The notes beneath the pieces were generated by a model, which had not been told where the DNA came from, ran no database searches, and saw only the letters and a program-made list of their open reading frames with translations. From NCBI GenBank assembly GCA_965277625.1, contig OZ255827.1, positions 1 to 64,000 on the forward strand: a DNA stretch of 64,000 nt, given 5' to 3'. Origin of the DNA: G965195345 sp965277625 (GTDB taxonomy: Bacteria > Pseudomonadota > Gammaproteobacteria > CAKMZV01). Below are positions 27,312 through 36,802 of the stretch, piece by piece (position 1 is the first letter of the stretch; the number at the start of each line of letters is the position of its first letter). A program made the translations under genes and the position numbers.

Positions 27312-29861
27312 ATGACAGACCACGAAAAAATGTTTTGGGCGGTATTTAACAGCAACGGAGAGAAGCAACTGCATGAATTGGTTACCTCTAACGCGTCACT
27401 AAAAAACCCCAATAATTGGTATCCATATGGTGGCAAATCACAAGATGACCGCTCGAATTTTGGCACATTTGAAAATCAGCAAGCAAACTCTGGCGCAGCT
27501 TTAGTTGAAAAAATTACCAATTCAATTGATGCTCTGTTATTGAAAAAATGCCAACAAGAAGGCATTGATCCCAAGTCAACGAATGCCCCTAAAACAATCG
27601 AAGAGGCCACTGAAATATTCTTCAATATCCCCAAAGGTGATATTGGTGAATTATTAAGTAGCGAAAGAACTCAAATGGCACGAAATAACATTCAAGTCAT
27701 TGCTACTGGCGACGACAGTCCTGATAATACAGATTTACTAATCTGGGACAATGGCGATGGGCAACATCCAGATGATTTTAAACACACATTTCTATCCATT
27801 GCCAATAACAATAAAACGGACATTGCTTTTGTTCAGGGCAAATACAATATGGGTTCAACTGGCGCAGTGGTATTCTGTGGCGAATATCGGTATCAACTTA
27901 TAGCTTCAAAAAAAGATCAAAAATGCTTTGAAAACAATCAAGAACGTGCTAGCAATAAATTTGGCTGGACATTGGTTCGCCGACATATTCTCGTTGGAGA
28001 AGAAGAAAGCAAATTCGGAAGTACATGGTATGAGTATTTTGCCATTGATGGTGAGACCATTCCACAATTCAACTTAGATAGTTTAGATATAGGATTGCAT
28101 GACAACAAAAAGTTTGAATCCGGCTCGTTCATAAAACTGTATTCCTATGAAATGCCGAAAGGGGCGAAAGGAACGATTGTTCAACATCTTTATAGAGAGT
28201 TGAACCAATTATTGTACAAGCCAGCTCTGCCTTTTTGGCTTTTTGAACAACGTGATAAATATCGTAATAAAGAAAAATCAACACTTGGGGTCTACGGTAA
28301 TCACGGAAAAAAAGAAAAATCAACAATTGGGGTTTACGGTAATCACGTGCGAATTAATGAGCACACTACGGAAGATGAGTTGTTGGAAGCTCCACTAATT
28401 AATGAGGAAATTCAAAACAGTCTGATTGGAATAGTAACCATTTATGTTGCGATCTTTAAAAAAGGCGAGACACCGAAACAACAACATGATAGGAAACGAG
28501 ACTACATTGGAACAGGTCGCAATCTAATTTATGTTGTAAATGGCCAAGTGCACGGAGTGGAGGGTCAATCATTTATCACTCAAGATTTGAAACTCAACTT
28601 TCTAAAGGATTCACTTCTGGTAGTGGTTGATTGTTCAAAAGTTAAAACAAGTTTTCGCCAAGATTTATTTATGGCAAACCGATCAAATTTAAGAGAAGGT
28701 GAAAAATTAGAGCTATTACGCAAGAAGGTTATAGAAAGATTAAAAAACAATCAAACATTAAAGCGTATTAATGCTGAAAGGAAGAACAAAATGTTGCACG
28801 GGGGGGATGATACGGAAGAGAAAGAGTTATTAGAAAATTTACTCTCAAATGTCCCCTTAGACAATTCACTAACCAACCTACTCAAAAAAGGCATTGATTT
28901 GGTAAATCTACCCTCCAGACAGGCGAGAACGTCAAAAAAGAGTGAGGAACAAAAACGACCCTGGGAAAGCAAACGCTTTCCATCGATTTTCAAAATCAAC
29001 ATTAAAGAGCATCCACAAACAGGAAAGAAGATTAAGTCAATTCCACTTAATGGCAAAGGCATCATCCAATTTGAGACAGATGTAGCAGAAGACTATTTCT
29101 ATCGTACACAGGAAAAAGGTGAGTTTCAAGTCACTGTTTTACAAGGTAAGCAAAGCAATGACGAAGATTTTCCGAATTCTGAACCAAGTCCCTACCCTAA
29201 TAAAGTGGAGGATGTTTTTGAAGTCAATAGATCCGGTCCTTCGGATGGTTCTATAAAGCTCACCCTAAAACCAAATCAGGCATTAAAGGTAGGGGATGAG
29301 ATAGCATTGAATGCTAAGCTTACTTCGCCTGATGGGGATCGAGAATGTATTTTCTATGTCAAAATAGTTGATCCACAAAAAGAAGAACCGAAAAAAACAG
29401 AGAAAGAACCTGAAAAACCTGAATTACCAAAGTTAATCAAAATCACAAAAAATACAGAAGATCAGTGGGTCCAAGATAATGGAGAGCTTTGGCCTGAGGA
29501 AAATTGGGGAGCAGAAAATGTAATCCACATCATCCCAACTGATGGTGAGGAGAATAAAGTTATAAGCGCAATCGCGATCAATATGGACAGTCATTCATTA
29601 AAAAAATATATATCTAAAAACAAGGCAAATAACGAAAATAAAATTGAATACTTCAGAAAACAATACATAAGCAAGGTTTATCTTCATGGAATGTTTTTAT
29701 ACTCAATATTAGAAAAATTGAGAATCCAAGACGATGCTGCAAATAAAAACAAGAACAATGAAAGTAGCGAAGAGTTACTTTCTAGAATATTTATGAATTA
29801 CAGTGATGTGTTAATTCATTTAGATATTAATAAGGAGCTTTTGGATTCACAAAGCGATTAA
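27312..29861 (+). CDS. GHKL-type ATPase-domain protein, unknown function, possible defence gene
   Basis: 849 residues from ATG 27312; the frame also allows a TTG at 27294, but the ATG is preceded by a GGGAA-like site. The N-terminal third shows GHKL (Hsp90/MutL/MORC-like) ATP-site motifs: N-box EKITNSIDALL near 63-73, G1 WDNGDGQHPDDF near 145-156, G2-like GKYNMGSTGA near 177-186. A middle region has RKRDYIGTGRN and FMANRSNLREGE. A charged Lys/Glu/Pro linker sits near 690-720. The C-terminus has a helical segment (KQYISKVYLHGMFLYSIL). I do not recognise a named family. Two tandem 14-residue copies of KEKST-L/I-GVYGNH occur near 322-349. Codon use and AT content differ from the core genes around it, suggesting transfer. 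MORC-like ATPases occur in phage-defence islands, so a defence role is a guess. Confidence 0.7.
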   Translation: MTDHEKMFWAVFNSNGEKQLHELVTSNASLKNPNNWYPYGGKSQDDRSNFGTFENQQANSGAALVEKITNSIDALLLKKCQQEGIDPKSTNAPKTIEEATEIFFNIPKGDIGELLSSERTQMARNNIQVIATGDDSPDNTDLLIWDNGDGQHPDDFKHTFLSIANNNKTDIAFVQGKYNMGSTGAVVFCGEYRYQLIASKKDQKCFENNQERASNKFGWTLVRRHILVGEEESKFGSTWYEYFAIDGETIPQFNLDSLDIGLHDNKKFESGSFIKLYSYEMPKGAKGTIVQHLYRELNQLLYKPALPFWLFEQRDKYRNKEKSTLGVYGNHGKKEKSTIGVYGNHVRINEHTTEDELLEAPLINEEIQNSLIGIVTIYVAIFKKGETPKQQHDRKRDYIGTGRNLIYVVNGQVHGVEGQSFITQDLKLNFLKDSLLVVVDCSKVKTSFRQDLFMANRSNLREGEKLELLRKKVIERLKNNQTLKRINAERKNKMLHGGDDTEEKELLENLLSNVPLDNSLTNLLKKGIDLVNLPSRQARTSKKSEEQKRPWESKRFPSIFKINIKEHPQTGKKIKSIPLNGKGIIQFETDVAEDYFYRTQEKGEFQVTVLQGKQSNDEDFPNSEPSPYPNKVEDVFEVNRSGPSDGSIKLTLKPNQALKVGDEIALNAKLTSPDGDRECIFYVKIVDPQKEEPKKTEKEPEKPELPKLIKITKNTEDQWVQDNGELWPEENWGAENVIHIIPTDGEENKVISAIAINMDSHSLKKYISKNKANNENKIEYFRKQYISKVYLHGMFLYSILEKLRIQDDAANKNKNNESSEELLSRIFMNYSDVLIHLDINKELLDSQSD

Positions 29862-29967
29862 GGTTTTTATTAGACCTGGGAATAATCTAGTCTCTATCTG
29901 ATGCCCGCTATTGAAATTGAATTTACGCTAAAAATGTTAACAGACACAATACAATAAAAAAATTCAT

Positions 29968-30564
29968 ATGTTTGACAATATTTCCCCTCAAGTAATAGTT
30001 GCTCTTGTATCGGTGGTATTAACTGCAGGGGTTGCCGTTGTCAGTATTTTCCTCAGGAGTTTATACCAACGACAACTTGAAAAAGAAAAATTCGAAAGGA
30101 ATCAAAAATTCGAAAAAGAAAAATTTAGAATGAATCAAAATTCCGAACAGGCTATATTCCTGAGAGGAAAACTGGAAGACTTGAATCTTTTGTTTTTAAA
30201 ATGGCATGATATTGGCCTTGTACAGGCTAGCATTTATGGACAATTGATAACAGGAGAGATTGATCAATCTGAAGCAAAAATGAGAACAGAGGCACTAATA
30301 AGCCAAAAGCATAGTGATATATCGGTAGATGATTGTTTACGAAGAATTGTAGTAATTATTAACTTGTATTTTCCCAGCTTAGTGGTCTCATACAATGATG
30401 TATTAGACGCATTTAAAAAAATTCCGTCCGATTTTTCCGAAAATAGCATGCCTATGATTAGTGCTGAGAAACACTCAGAAAATTGGATAAATTTCCAAAA
30501 CACTGCAAAAAATTTTATAAGTAAATTAGCTGTATATTCTGAAAGTTTAGCAATTTCTGATTAG
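29968..30564 (+). CDS. membrane-anchored coiled-coil protein, unknown function
   Basis: 198 residues. One transmembrane helix near residues 8-30 (VIVALVSVVLTAGVAVVSIF) is followed by a strongly charged helix with repeated EKEKFERNQ-like units (about 37-60), likely a coiled coil. The rest is helical with no motif I know. It sits 106 bases downstream of the GHKL-ATPase gene on the same strand, AT-rich like it, and may belong to the same accessory unit. Confidence 0.65.
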   Translation: MFDNISPQVIVALVSVVLTAGVAVVSIFLRSLYQRQLEKEKFERNQKFEKEKFRMNQNSEQAIFLRGKLEDLNLLFLKWHDIGLVQASIYGQLITGEIDQSEAKMRTEALISQKHSDISVDDCLRRIVVIINLYFPSLVVSYNDVLDAFKKIPSDFSENSMPMISAEKHSENWINFQNTAKNFISKLAVYSESLAISD

Positions 30565-30689
30565 TTTAATTCAATTAATTTCATTTCTAACAGAGTGAAT
30601 ATTCTGAAAACAAGGTTGATTTAAAACACCCTCCATGTCGGATGCTTAAATGCATCGTGTTCCATTTTTTTGACTCTAAGGCTAAAATT

Positions 30690-31592
30690 TTATGAAGTTG
30701 AATTTTCGGTAACTTCTTTTGCCTTCTCCCGCAAAGCAATCTCTTCTCTCACTTTGTAAATTAAACTACGAAAGGCGTCTTCTGCCTCACTTAAATTCAT
30801 TTTGATTGGTGTGCGATTATGAGGTAGAGGTTTGCCCAGCAATTTCCAGGCAATTGACTCAGCTAAGGAGACTTCTTCAACGTTTCTAAAACGGTGTACT
30901 ACCCAGCCATCACTATTCATTCCTCTGTTTCCTTCATAGTCATCTTCAGGCGAGGCATACTCAACCTTGATATTTACAAATCCCTCCTTATCGGGATGCG
31001 TTAAAAGACAGATTGCCCCAGCCTGTATTTTTGCTAGAATTTCCTTTGGGTCTTGTTCACCCATTCCGCACTCAGGGCAACCTTGCCCTTCTCCTACCAG
31101 AATCGGTGTCGTTCGCCACTTGTGACCGTTGTCACACTGAAAGTCAGACTTACCGCTCACCATACTTCGCACATGCCCTATTAAAGTGATGCCTCTTCCT
31201 TTCAGTCGATTTCTGATAGATGCTGTATATGCGTAAACATAATCCTCTAATGGAGGTGGACCTGGTCGCACCCCAGCTTTCTTTGCCGCTTCTAACGCAG
31301 TTTGCACTTCATTCCAGTCCATCTGCTCAATATCACTACTACCTCGAAATGGAATATCTGCAAATTGTGTGTTGCCCCAAAAAACCGATTTAGCCCAATT
31401 TGGATCTGCAACAGCATGATATTCTTTTAATTCCCACTTCTGATTAGTATCTTTAACTATTTGGCCTGCATATCCTTTATTATTGCTATTGAGCCGAGCC
31501 AATAGTTTCTCGGGTTTTACGGTCGTTGATCCGATCTTATATAAATTCGGATTAGACGGGTGTGTAAAAACACAGATATAACCTGATTTCAT
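30690..31592 (-). CDS. T5orf172/MUG113 (GIY-YIG-like) nuclease-family protein
   Basis: 300 residues in three parts. Residues 1-100 carry YICVFTHPSNPNLYKIGST, the T5orf172 variant of the GIY-YIG nuclease fold, with ADPNWAKSVFW downstream as in the family. Residues 130-180 hold a zinc-ribbon-like DNGHKWRTTP...GCPECG segment (one visible Cys-x-x-Cys plus an upstream Cys/His). Residues 190-290 look like a second, divergent T5orf172 unit (LLTHPDKEGFVNIKVEY, then SLAESIAWKLLGKPLPHNR). Such proteins occur in phages and mobile islands as nucleases or nicking enzymes. It converges on the membrane coiled-coil gene. Confidence 0.75.
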   Translation of the reverse strand: MKSGYICVFTHPSNPNLYKIGSTTVKPEKLLARLNSNNKGYAGQIVKDTNQKWELKEYHAVADPNWAKSVFWGNTQFADIPFRGSSDIEQMDWNEVQTALEAAKKAGVRPGPPPLEDYVYAYTASIRNRLKGRGITLIGHVRSMVSGKSDFQCDNGHKWRTTPILVGEGQGCPECGMGEQDPKEILAKIQAGAICLLTHPDKEGFVNIKVEYASPEDDYEGNRGMNSDGWVVHRFRNVEEVSLAESIAWKLLGKPLPHNRTPIKMNLSEAEDAFRSLIYKVREEIALREKAKEVTENSTS

Positions 31593-32021
31593 GATTACCT
31601 CAAAATTTGAAATTTTTAATATTATCTTAGGCTAGTAAGGGTATTCGCTTAGATTTAAGAAAGATTTTATCATGAGTGCTGAGCTGAATATTTTCATTTT
31701 AGGCTGTACTTTTTAGTCAGTTTAAATTGCCGTTTGCTCTTCTCAATTTCAAAGAACGCCATAAATAGGCCTACGAATGCGACTTAATCACGACGAAAAA
31801 AACATCTGTAAAATAATCTGATTGTCATTTTTCCTTAGATAAACATTGAGCAAAAGGTCTGATTATTTGCTGAGTTCAGAATTATTCTCGCAGGTGTAAG
31901 AGGGGATGCTTTATGGCTTTTGAAAGAAGTGTGGTGTTGGGTGCTAAATGCGGGCTAATAATGGCGTAATTTGGTAGAATGTTTGCCCCTGAAACATTCT
32001 TAAAATAAGAGTTTATACACT
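31593..32021. other. intergenic region before sufB
   Basis: About 430 bases between divergent genes. A TAGAAT at 31975-31980, 42 bases before sufB, is the best -10 for the suf operon, but its -35 is poor. I searched by eye for an IscR or Fur-like box and found none I would defend. No gene or repeat is seen. Confidence 0.4.
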
Positions 32022-33506
32022 ATGCCCGTAGATGCACCCATATCGGTCTTGGATAAGTCCAATGTCGAAGTACAAGATGACATTGTTGAGTTACTGAAAG
32101 AAACCAACTACAAAGAAGGGTTTCATACCAACATCAGCACGGAGACCTTTGCCAAAGGCATTGATGAATCGGTGGTGCGTAAAATCTCCGAAAAAAAGAA
32201 TGAACCACAGTGGATGTTAGATTGGCGATTGAATGCCTACAATGCTTGGCTCAAAATGCCTGAACCACACTGGGGACACCTTAAGTACGAGCCTTTAGAT
32301 TACCAAGATTATCATTATTATTCAGCGCCAACGTGTGATGCTTGTGATGATGGTGCGTCCGATCTGGCATCGAATGATCAGTTAATTGATACCTTTAACA
32401 AGCTCGGCATTTCTTTGGATGAGGATTCTGACATTGCCGTCGATGCCATTTTTGACAGCGTTTCCGTTTCAACCACGCACCGCGATAAATTGGCAAAGTT
32501 GGGCATTATCTTTTGCTCGTTCAGTGAGGCGGTTCAAGACCATCCTGAGTTGGTTCAAAAATACATGGGGACGGTTGTTCCGCATGACGATAATTTCTTT
32601 GCGGCGTTAAACGCGGCTTCGGCTTCGGATGGCACGTTTGTTTATGTGCCACCAGGTGTTCGTTGCCCGATGGAAATTTCGACCTATTTCCGTATGAATG
32701 AGGCCAAAACAGGGCAGTTTGAACGGACGTTGCTCATTGCCGATAAGGGCAGTTATATCAGCTATATTGAGGGCTGCTCAGCACCGATTCGCGACACTTA
32801 CCAATTGCACGCTGCAGTGGTTGAGGTGGTGGTGTTAGAAGATGCTGAAGTGAAATATTCTACAGTGCAAAATTGGTACCCTGGTGACAGTGAGACCCAA
32901 GGGGGCATTCTGAATTTTGTGACCAAGCGAGGTGTGTGCTTGGGCGATAACGCTAAGTTGTCTTGGACACAAGCTGAAACGGGTTCTGCCATTACTTGGA
33001 AGTACCCCTCGGTCATCCTTAAAGGAGACAATTCCATTGGTGAGTTTTATTCTGTGGCCTTAACCAACAACAATCAGCAGGCAGACACGGGCACCAAGAT
33101 GATCCATATTGGTAAAAACACCAAGTCCACGATTATTGCCAAAGGCATATCAGCGGGTAAAAGCCAAAACACTTACCGCGGTCAGGTGAAGATTATGAAA
33201 GGCGCAAGCAATGCCCGTAATTTTACCCAGTGCGATTCGATGTTGATTGGCAATCAGTGTGGCGCCCACACTTACCCCTACATCGAATGCGCCAACCCTT
33301 CTGCTCAGTTAGAGCACGAGGCGACCACTTCAAAAATTGGCGATGATCAAATGTTCTATTGTGCCCAGCGGGGCATTGGCGAAGAGGACGCGGTGAACAT
33401 GATTGTCAATGGTTTCTGTAAGGATGTTTTCTCTGAGTTGCCGATGGAGTTTGCCGTTGAAGCGCGTAAACTGTTAGCCATCAGCTTAGAAGGCTCCGTT
33501 GGTTAG
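32022..33506 (+). CDS. sufB: Fe-S cluster assembly scaffold SufB
   Basis: 494 residues, the usual size. SufB forms the SufBC2D scaffold on which Fe-S clusters are built from SufS-derived sulfur. Recognised by FHTNISTETFAKGIDESVVRKIS at the N-terminus (in two stretches), PPGVRCPMEISTYFRMN and SYIEGCSAP in the core, and TYPYIECANPSAQLEHEATTSKIG cut across 412-440 at the C-terminus. First gene of sufB-sufC-sufD-sufS. No sufA, sufE or iscR/sufR is adjacent; they may lie elsewhere. Confidence 0.97.
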   Translation: MPVDAPISVLDKSNVEVQDDIVELLKETNYKEGFHTNISTETFAKGIDESVVRKISEKKNEPQWMLDWRLNAYNAWLKMPEPHWGHLKYEPLDYQDYHYYSAPTCDACDDGASDLASNDQLIDTFNKLGISLDEDSDIAVDAIFDSVSVSTTHRDKLAKLGIIFCSFSEAVQDHPELVQKYMGTVVPHDDNFFAALNAASASDGTFVYVPPGVRCPMEISTYFRMNEAKTGQFERTLLIADKGSYISYIEGCSAPIRDTYQLHAAVVEVVVLEDAEVKYSTVQNWYPGDSETQGGILNFVTKRGVCLGDNAKLSWTQAETGSAITWKYPSVILKGDNSIGEFYSVALTNNNQQADTGTKMIHIGKNTKSTIIAKGISAGKSQNTYRGQVKIMKGASNARNFTQCDSMLIGNQCGAHTYPYIECANPSAQLEHEATTSKIGDDQMFYCAQRGIGEEDAVNMIVNGFCKDVFSELPMEFAVEARKLLAISLEGSVG

Positions 33507-33564
33507 ACTTGTTCAAACTTTCCTGAATTTAATTTTCCACTCTCACTATTATTAAACTACAACT

Positions 33565-34311
33565 ATGTTACTTGAAATAAAAAACTTATCTGCACGCGTT
33601 GCCGATACTGAAAAACCCATTTTAAAAGGCCTCAATCTGACCATCAAACCAGGCGAAGTTCATGCCATTATGGGACCCAATGGATCGGGTAAAAGCACCC
33701 TCTCCAATGTGATTTCAGGGCATGAAAGTTATGAGGTCACAGAGGGCACCATTGAATTTAATGGTAAAAATTTATTAGACATGGAAATCGATGAGCGCGC
33801 TGGTGAAGGGGTGTTTATGGCATTCCAATACCCCGTTGAAATACCTGGTGTGTCAAACAAATTTTTCTTACAAACGGCACTTAATTCCATACTCGAGTAT
33901 CGCGGTGAAAGCACGCTTAATACTTTGGAGTTTAACAAGCGCATTAAACAAAGCCTGCAGATGTTAGACATGCCCGCCGCTTTACTTGAGCGTTCAGTCA
34001 ATGTTGGCTTTTCTGGAGGCGAGAAAAAACGCAATGACATTTTCCAAATGGCTGTATTAAATCCCAAACTTGGCATCTTGGATGAAACCGATTCAGGTTT
34101 GGACATTGACGCCATGCAAGCGGTGGCCAAAGGCATCAACCAGTTGCGTTCTGCGGATCGTTCTTTCCTCATCATCACGCATTATCAGAGACTGTTGAAT
34201 TATGTTGAGCCAGATTTTGTTCATGTACTCAACGACGGTACAATTGCACGTACAGGCGATAAATCATTGGCGTTTAAGTTAGAGGAAGAAGGCTATGCCT
34301 GGATCTCCTAA
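33565..34311 (+). CDS. sufC: Fe-S cluster assembly ATPase SufC
   Basis: 248 residues, ABC-type ATPase of the SufBC2D complex. Walker A GPNGSGKST near 35-43, the C-loop FSGGEKKRNDIFQMA near 150-164, Walker B LGILDETDSGLD near 169-180, and the His-switch in IITHYQRLL. The FSGGEKKRNE/D and DETDSGLD variants separate SufC from transporter ABC proteins. Its end overlaps sufD by 17 bases. Confidence 0.97.
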   Translation: MLLEIKNLSARVADTEKPILKGLNLTIKPGEVHAIMGPNGSGKSTLSNVISGHESYEVTEGTIEFNGKNLLDMEIDERAGEGVFMAFQYPVEIPGVSNKFFLQTALNSILEYRGESTLNTLEFNKRIKQSLQMLDMPAALLERSVNVGFSGGEKKRNDIFQMAVLNPKLGILDETDSGLDIDAMQAVAKGINQLRSADRSFLIITHYQRLLNYVEPDFVHVLNDGTIARTGDKSLAFKLEEEGYAWIS

Positions 34312-35524
34312 AAAAATCGTCAAACCTCAGGCAATTACGGCAAAAGAGGCTGAATTACAGCAGCAGTTTGGCACATTACCACAAGACCATCTGAGCCAAA
34401 GACGACTCAAAGCTCAGCAATGTTTTTTGGAAAAGGGGCTGCCTACTCGTAAACATGAGGATTGGCAGTTTACACCATTAACGCATTTATATACGCATCT
34501 CCCTGCAAGCGCGCACAAGAACATTCCTGATTTTGATGTGTTCGATATAGGCGATTTTGCTTGTATAGAAGTGTTTGATGGTCACATTAATTTGCCCGCC
34601 GAATCGGCCAATATGCGCTTCTCGGTTGGTCAAGACAGTCTGTCTATTGACGGCAATGATGATGCGCTGTTTTTGTTAAACCAAGCCTTTTTACAAAATC
34701 ACGTCCACGTTCAACTAAAGAGTCAAACGACGCTGTGGATTCGATACTTGGGCACCCAAGCAAGCACGGCAGCGACTCAAATTGATTTAACCATTGCCGA
34801 CAATGCTGAAATTACCCTCATTGAAACCCATGGCAAAGGGCATGGACAGGCGATGTCTAACCATACGCTGGGCGCTTGCGTCGGGGCAAATGCCGTATTC
34901 AAACACTTTAAATGGCAAGATCAACACGGCGAGAGCCAGCATTTTTCTCACCAATTCTTTCACCTTAAACGCGATGCCGTCATCCAAAGCACTTCGATTT
35001 TGGCGGGCGCTGCTTTGTGTCGCCAGAACAATTTCACACGCCTGGCTGAGCCTGGTGCAAACAGTGATGTCAATTCCCTGTATTTGGGTCAAAAGACGCA
35101 GTTGATTGAATCGCGCACTTTTACCCGTCATATGGCGCCAAACTGTCGAAGTTATCAAATTCATAAAGGCATATTGGACGATCGTGCCAAAGGCATTTTC
35201 CAAGGTCGTATTTTTGTTGATCCATGTGCGTTAAAAACTGATGGCCAAATGGATAATAAAGCGCTATTGCTGTCGCCAACGGCTGAGAACAACAGTAAAC
35301 CACAATTAGAAATTTATGCCGATGACGTGAAGTGTTCACACGGCTTTACTTGTGGTCAAATGGACAAGGATCAGTTGTTTTATATGCAATCGCGTGGCAT
35401 TTCCAAAGAACGCGCTGAGCTATATTTAATTTACGCTTTTGCGGCTGATGTGGTCGAGAACATTGACTATATGCCCATGCGTCAAGCCATCGATGACAAA
35501 TTATTTGACCAGCTTTTGAAATGA
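34295..35524 (+). CDS. sufD: Fe-S cluster assembly protein SufD
   Basis: 409 residues. SufB paralogue that completes the SufBC2D scaffold and is needed for iron entry. The N-terminal helical part has GLPTRKHEDWQFTPL, a segment shared by SufD proteins. The C-terminal beta-helix end has KCSHGFTCGQMDKDQLFYM with the Cys-x-His pair characteristic of SufD. It starts 17 bases inside sufC and overlaps sufS by four bases, so translation of the operon is tightly coupled. Confidence 0.95.
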   Translation: MPGSPKKIVKPQAITAKEAELQQQFGTLPQDHLSQRRLKAQQCFLEKGLPTRKHEDWQFTPLTHLYTHLPASAHKNIPDFDVFDIGDFACIEVFDGHINLPAESANMRFSVGQDSLSIDGNDDALFLLNQAFLQNHVHVQLKSQTTLWIRYLGTQASTAATQIDLTIADNAEITLIETHGKGHGQAMSNHTLGACVGANAVFKHFKWQDQHGESQHFSHQFFHLKRDAVIQSTSILAGAALCRQNNFTRLAEPGANSDVNSLYLGQKTQLIESRTFTRHMAPNCRSYQIHKGILDDRAKGIFQGRIFVDPCALKTDGQMDNKALLLSPTAENNSKPQLEIYADDVKCSHGFTCGQMDKDQLFYMQSRGISKERAELYLIYAFAADVVENIDYMPMRQAIDDKLFDQLLK

Positions 35525-36741
35525 CGTTGATTGAAAAGATTCGGGCTGATTTCCCCATTCTCCATCAGACGGTCAATGGGCATCCTTTGGTTTATTTAGA
35601 CAATGCGGCTACCTCACAAAAACCGTGGCAGGTGATCGAGGCTTTGCGCCATCATTACGAATTTGATAATGCCAACGTACACCGCGGCAATCACACGCTT
35701 GCCGATCGCTCTACACGTGGCTATGAAGGAACGCGGGATAAAGTTCAGGCGTTCATCCATGCCAAGCAACGCGAAGAAGTGATCTTTATTCGTGGCGCCA
35801 CCGAAGGCATCAATATCATTGCCAAATGCTACATTGAGCCCAATCTCCAACCCGGTGATTGCGTCATCATTTCTGAGTTAGAGCACCACTCAAACATAGT
35901 ACCCTGGCAGATGCTCCAAGCCAAGGGGCTTGAAATCCGCTGGATTCCAGTCGATGAATCGGGTGAGATGGAGATAGACAAATTACCCAATCTCATTGAT
36001 GAGCGAGTCAAACTCATTTCGGTGAACGCCATTTCCAATTCACTCGGCACCACCAACCCTGTTTCAGACATCATCAAACAGGCTAAAGCACACAAAATCC
36101 CCGTTTTGATTGACGCTTGCCAAGTGCCAGCGCACCAGACCTTGGACGTTCAAGCCTTAGATTGTGATTTTTGTGTGTTTTCCAGTCATAAAATGTTGGG
36201 TCCCACAGGCATTGGCATTTTATATGGCAAACGCGATTTGTTAGAAGGCATGCCGCCTTATCTCGGTGGTGGCGATATGATTGATCGAGTTGACTTCGAC
36301 GGCTTCAGCCCCAATGATCTGCCTTATAAATACGAAGCAGGCACGCCAAATATTGCAGACGTTGTTGCCTTGGGTGCCGCCATAGATTACTTACAGGGCT
36401 TAGATCGAACAGCCATGGCAGAACACGAGCAGGCGCTATTAGACTGCGCCACACAAAAATTGCTTGAAGTCCCAAAACTGCGGATTATTGGCCATACCAC
36501 CAATAAAACGAGCGTCATTTCATTTGTTTTAGAGGACAGTGACTTACACCCTGCTGACCTTGGCGCCATGTTGGACCAATACGGTATTGCCATTCGTGCT
36601 GGGCATCATTGCACCATGCCTTTGCTGAAAAAGTTCAATGTACCAGCCACGGCTCGCGCATCCTTTGCGTTCTATAACACCCTTGAGGAAGCTGAGAAAT
36701 TGGGCGATGCCATGCAAAGGATTGTCAAACGTTTCGGTTAA
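35521..36741 (+). CDS. sufS: cysteine desulfurase SufS
   Basis: 406 residues, group II (SufS/CsdA) desulfurase. PLP-binding Lys224 lies in SSHKMLGPTG and the catalytic Cys364 in RAGHHCTMPL, the same number as in E. coli SufS. The opening YLDNAATSQKP and HRGNHTLADRST are typical. It delivers sulfane sulfur to SufB, normally through SufE or SufU, neither of which is in the window. It is the last gene of the operon (ATGA overlap with sufD) and converges on the flavoprotein gene. Confidence 0.97.
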   Translation: MTLIEKIRADFPILHQTVNGHPLVYLDNAATSQKPWQVIEALRHHYEFDNANVHRGNHTLADRSTRGYEGTRDKVQAFIHAKQREEVIFIRGATEGINIIAKCYIEPNLQPGDCVIISELEHHSNIVPWQMLQAKGLEIRWIPVDESGEMEIDKLPNLIDERVKLISVNAISNSLGTTNPVSDIIKQAKAHKIPVLIDACQVPAHQTLDVQALDCDFCVFSSHKMLGPTGIGILYGKRDLLEGMPPYLGGGDMIDRVDFDGFSPNDLPYKYEAGTPNIADVVALGAAIDYLQGLDRTAMAEHEQALLDCATQKLLEVPKLRIIGHTTNKTSVISFVLEDSDLHPADLGAMLDQYGIAIRAGHHCTMPLLKKFNVPATARASFAFYNTLEEAEKLGDAMQRIVKRFG

Positions 36742-36802
36742 ACTTAAAACCTCATTTAAAAGTCAAAGCGTTCCCCTTTCATACAAGGAGACAACAACGC
36801 CC

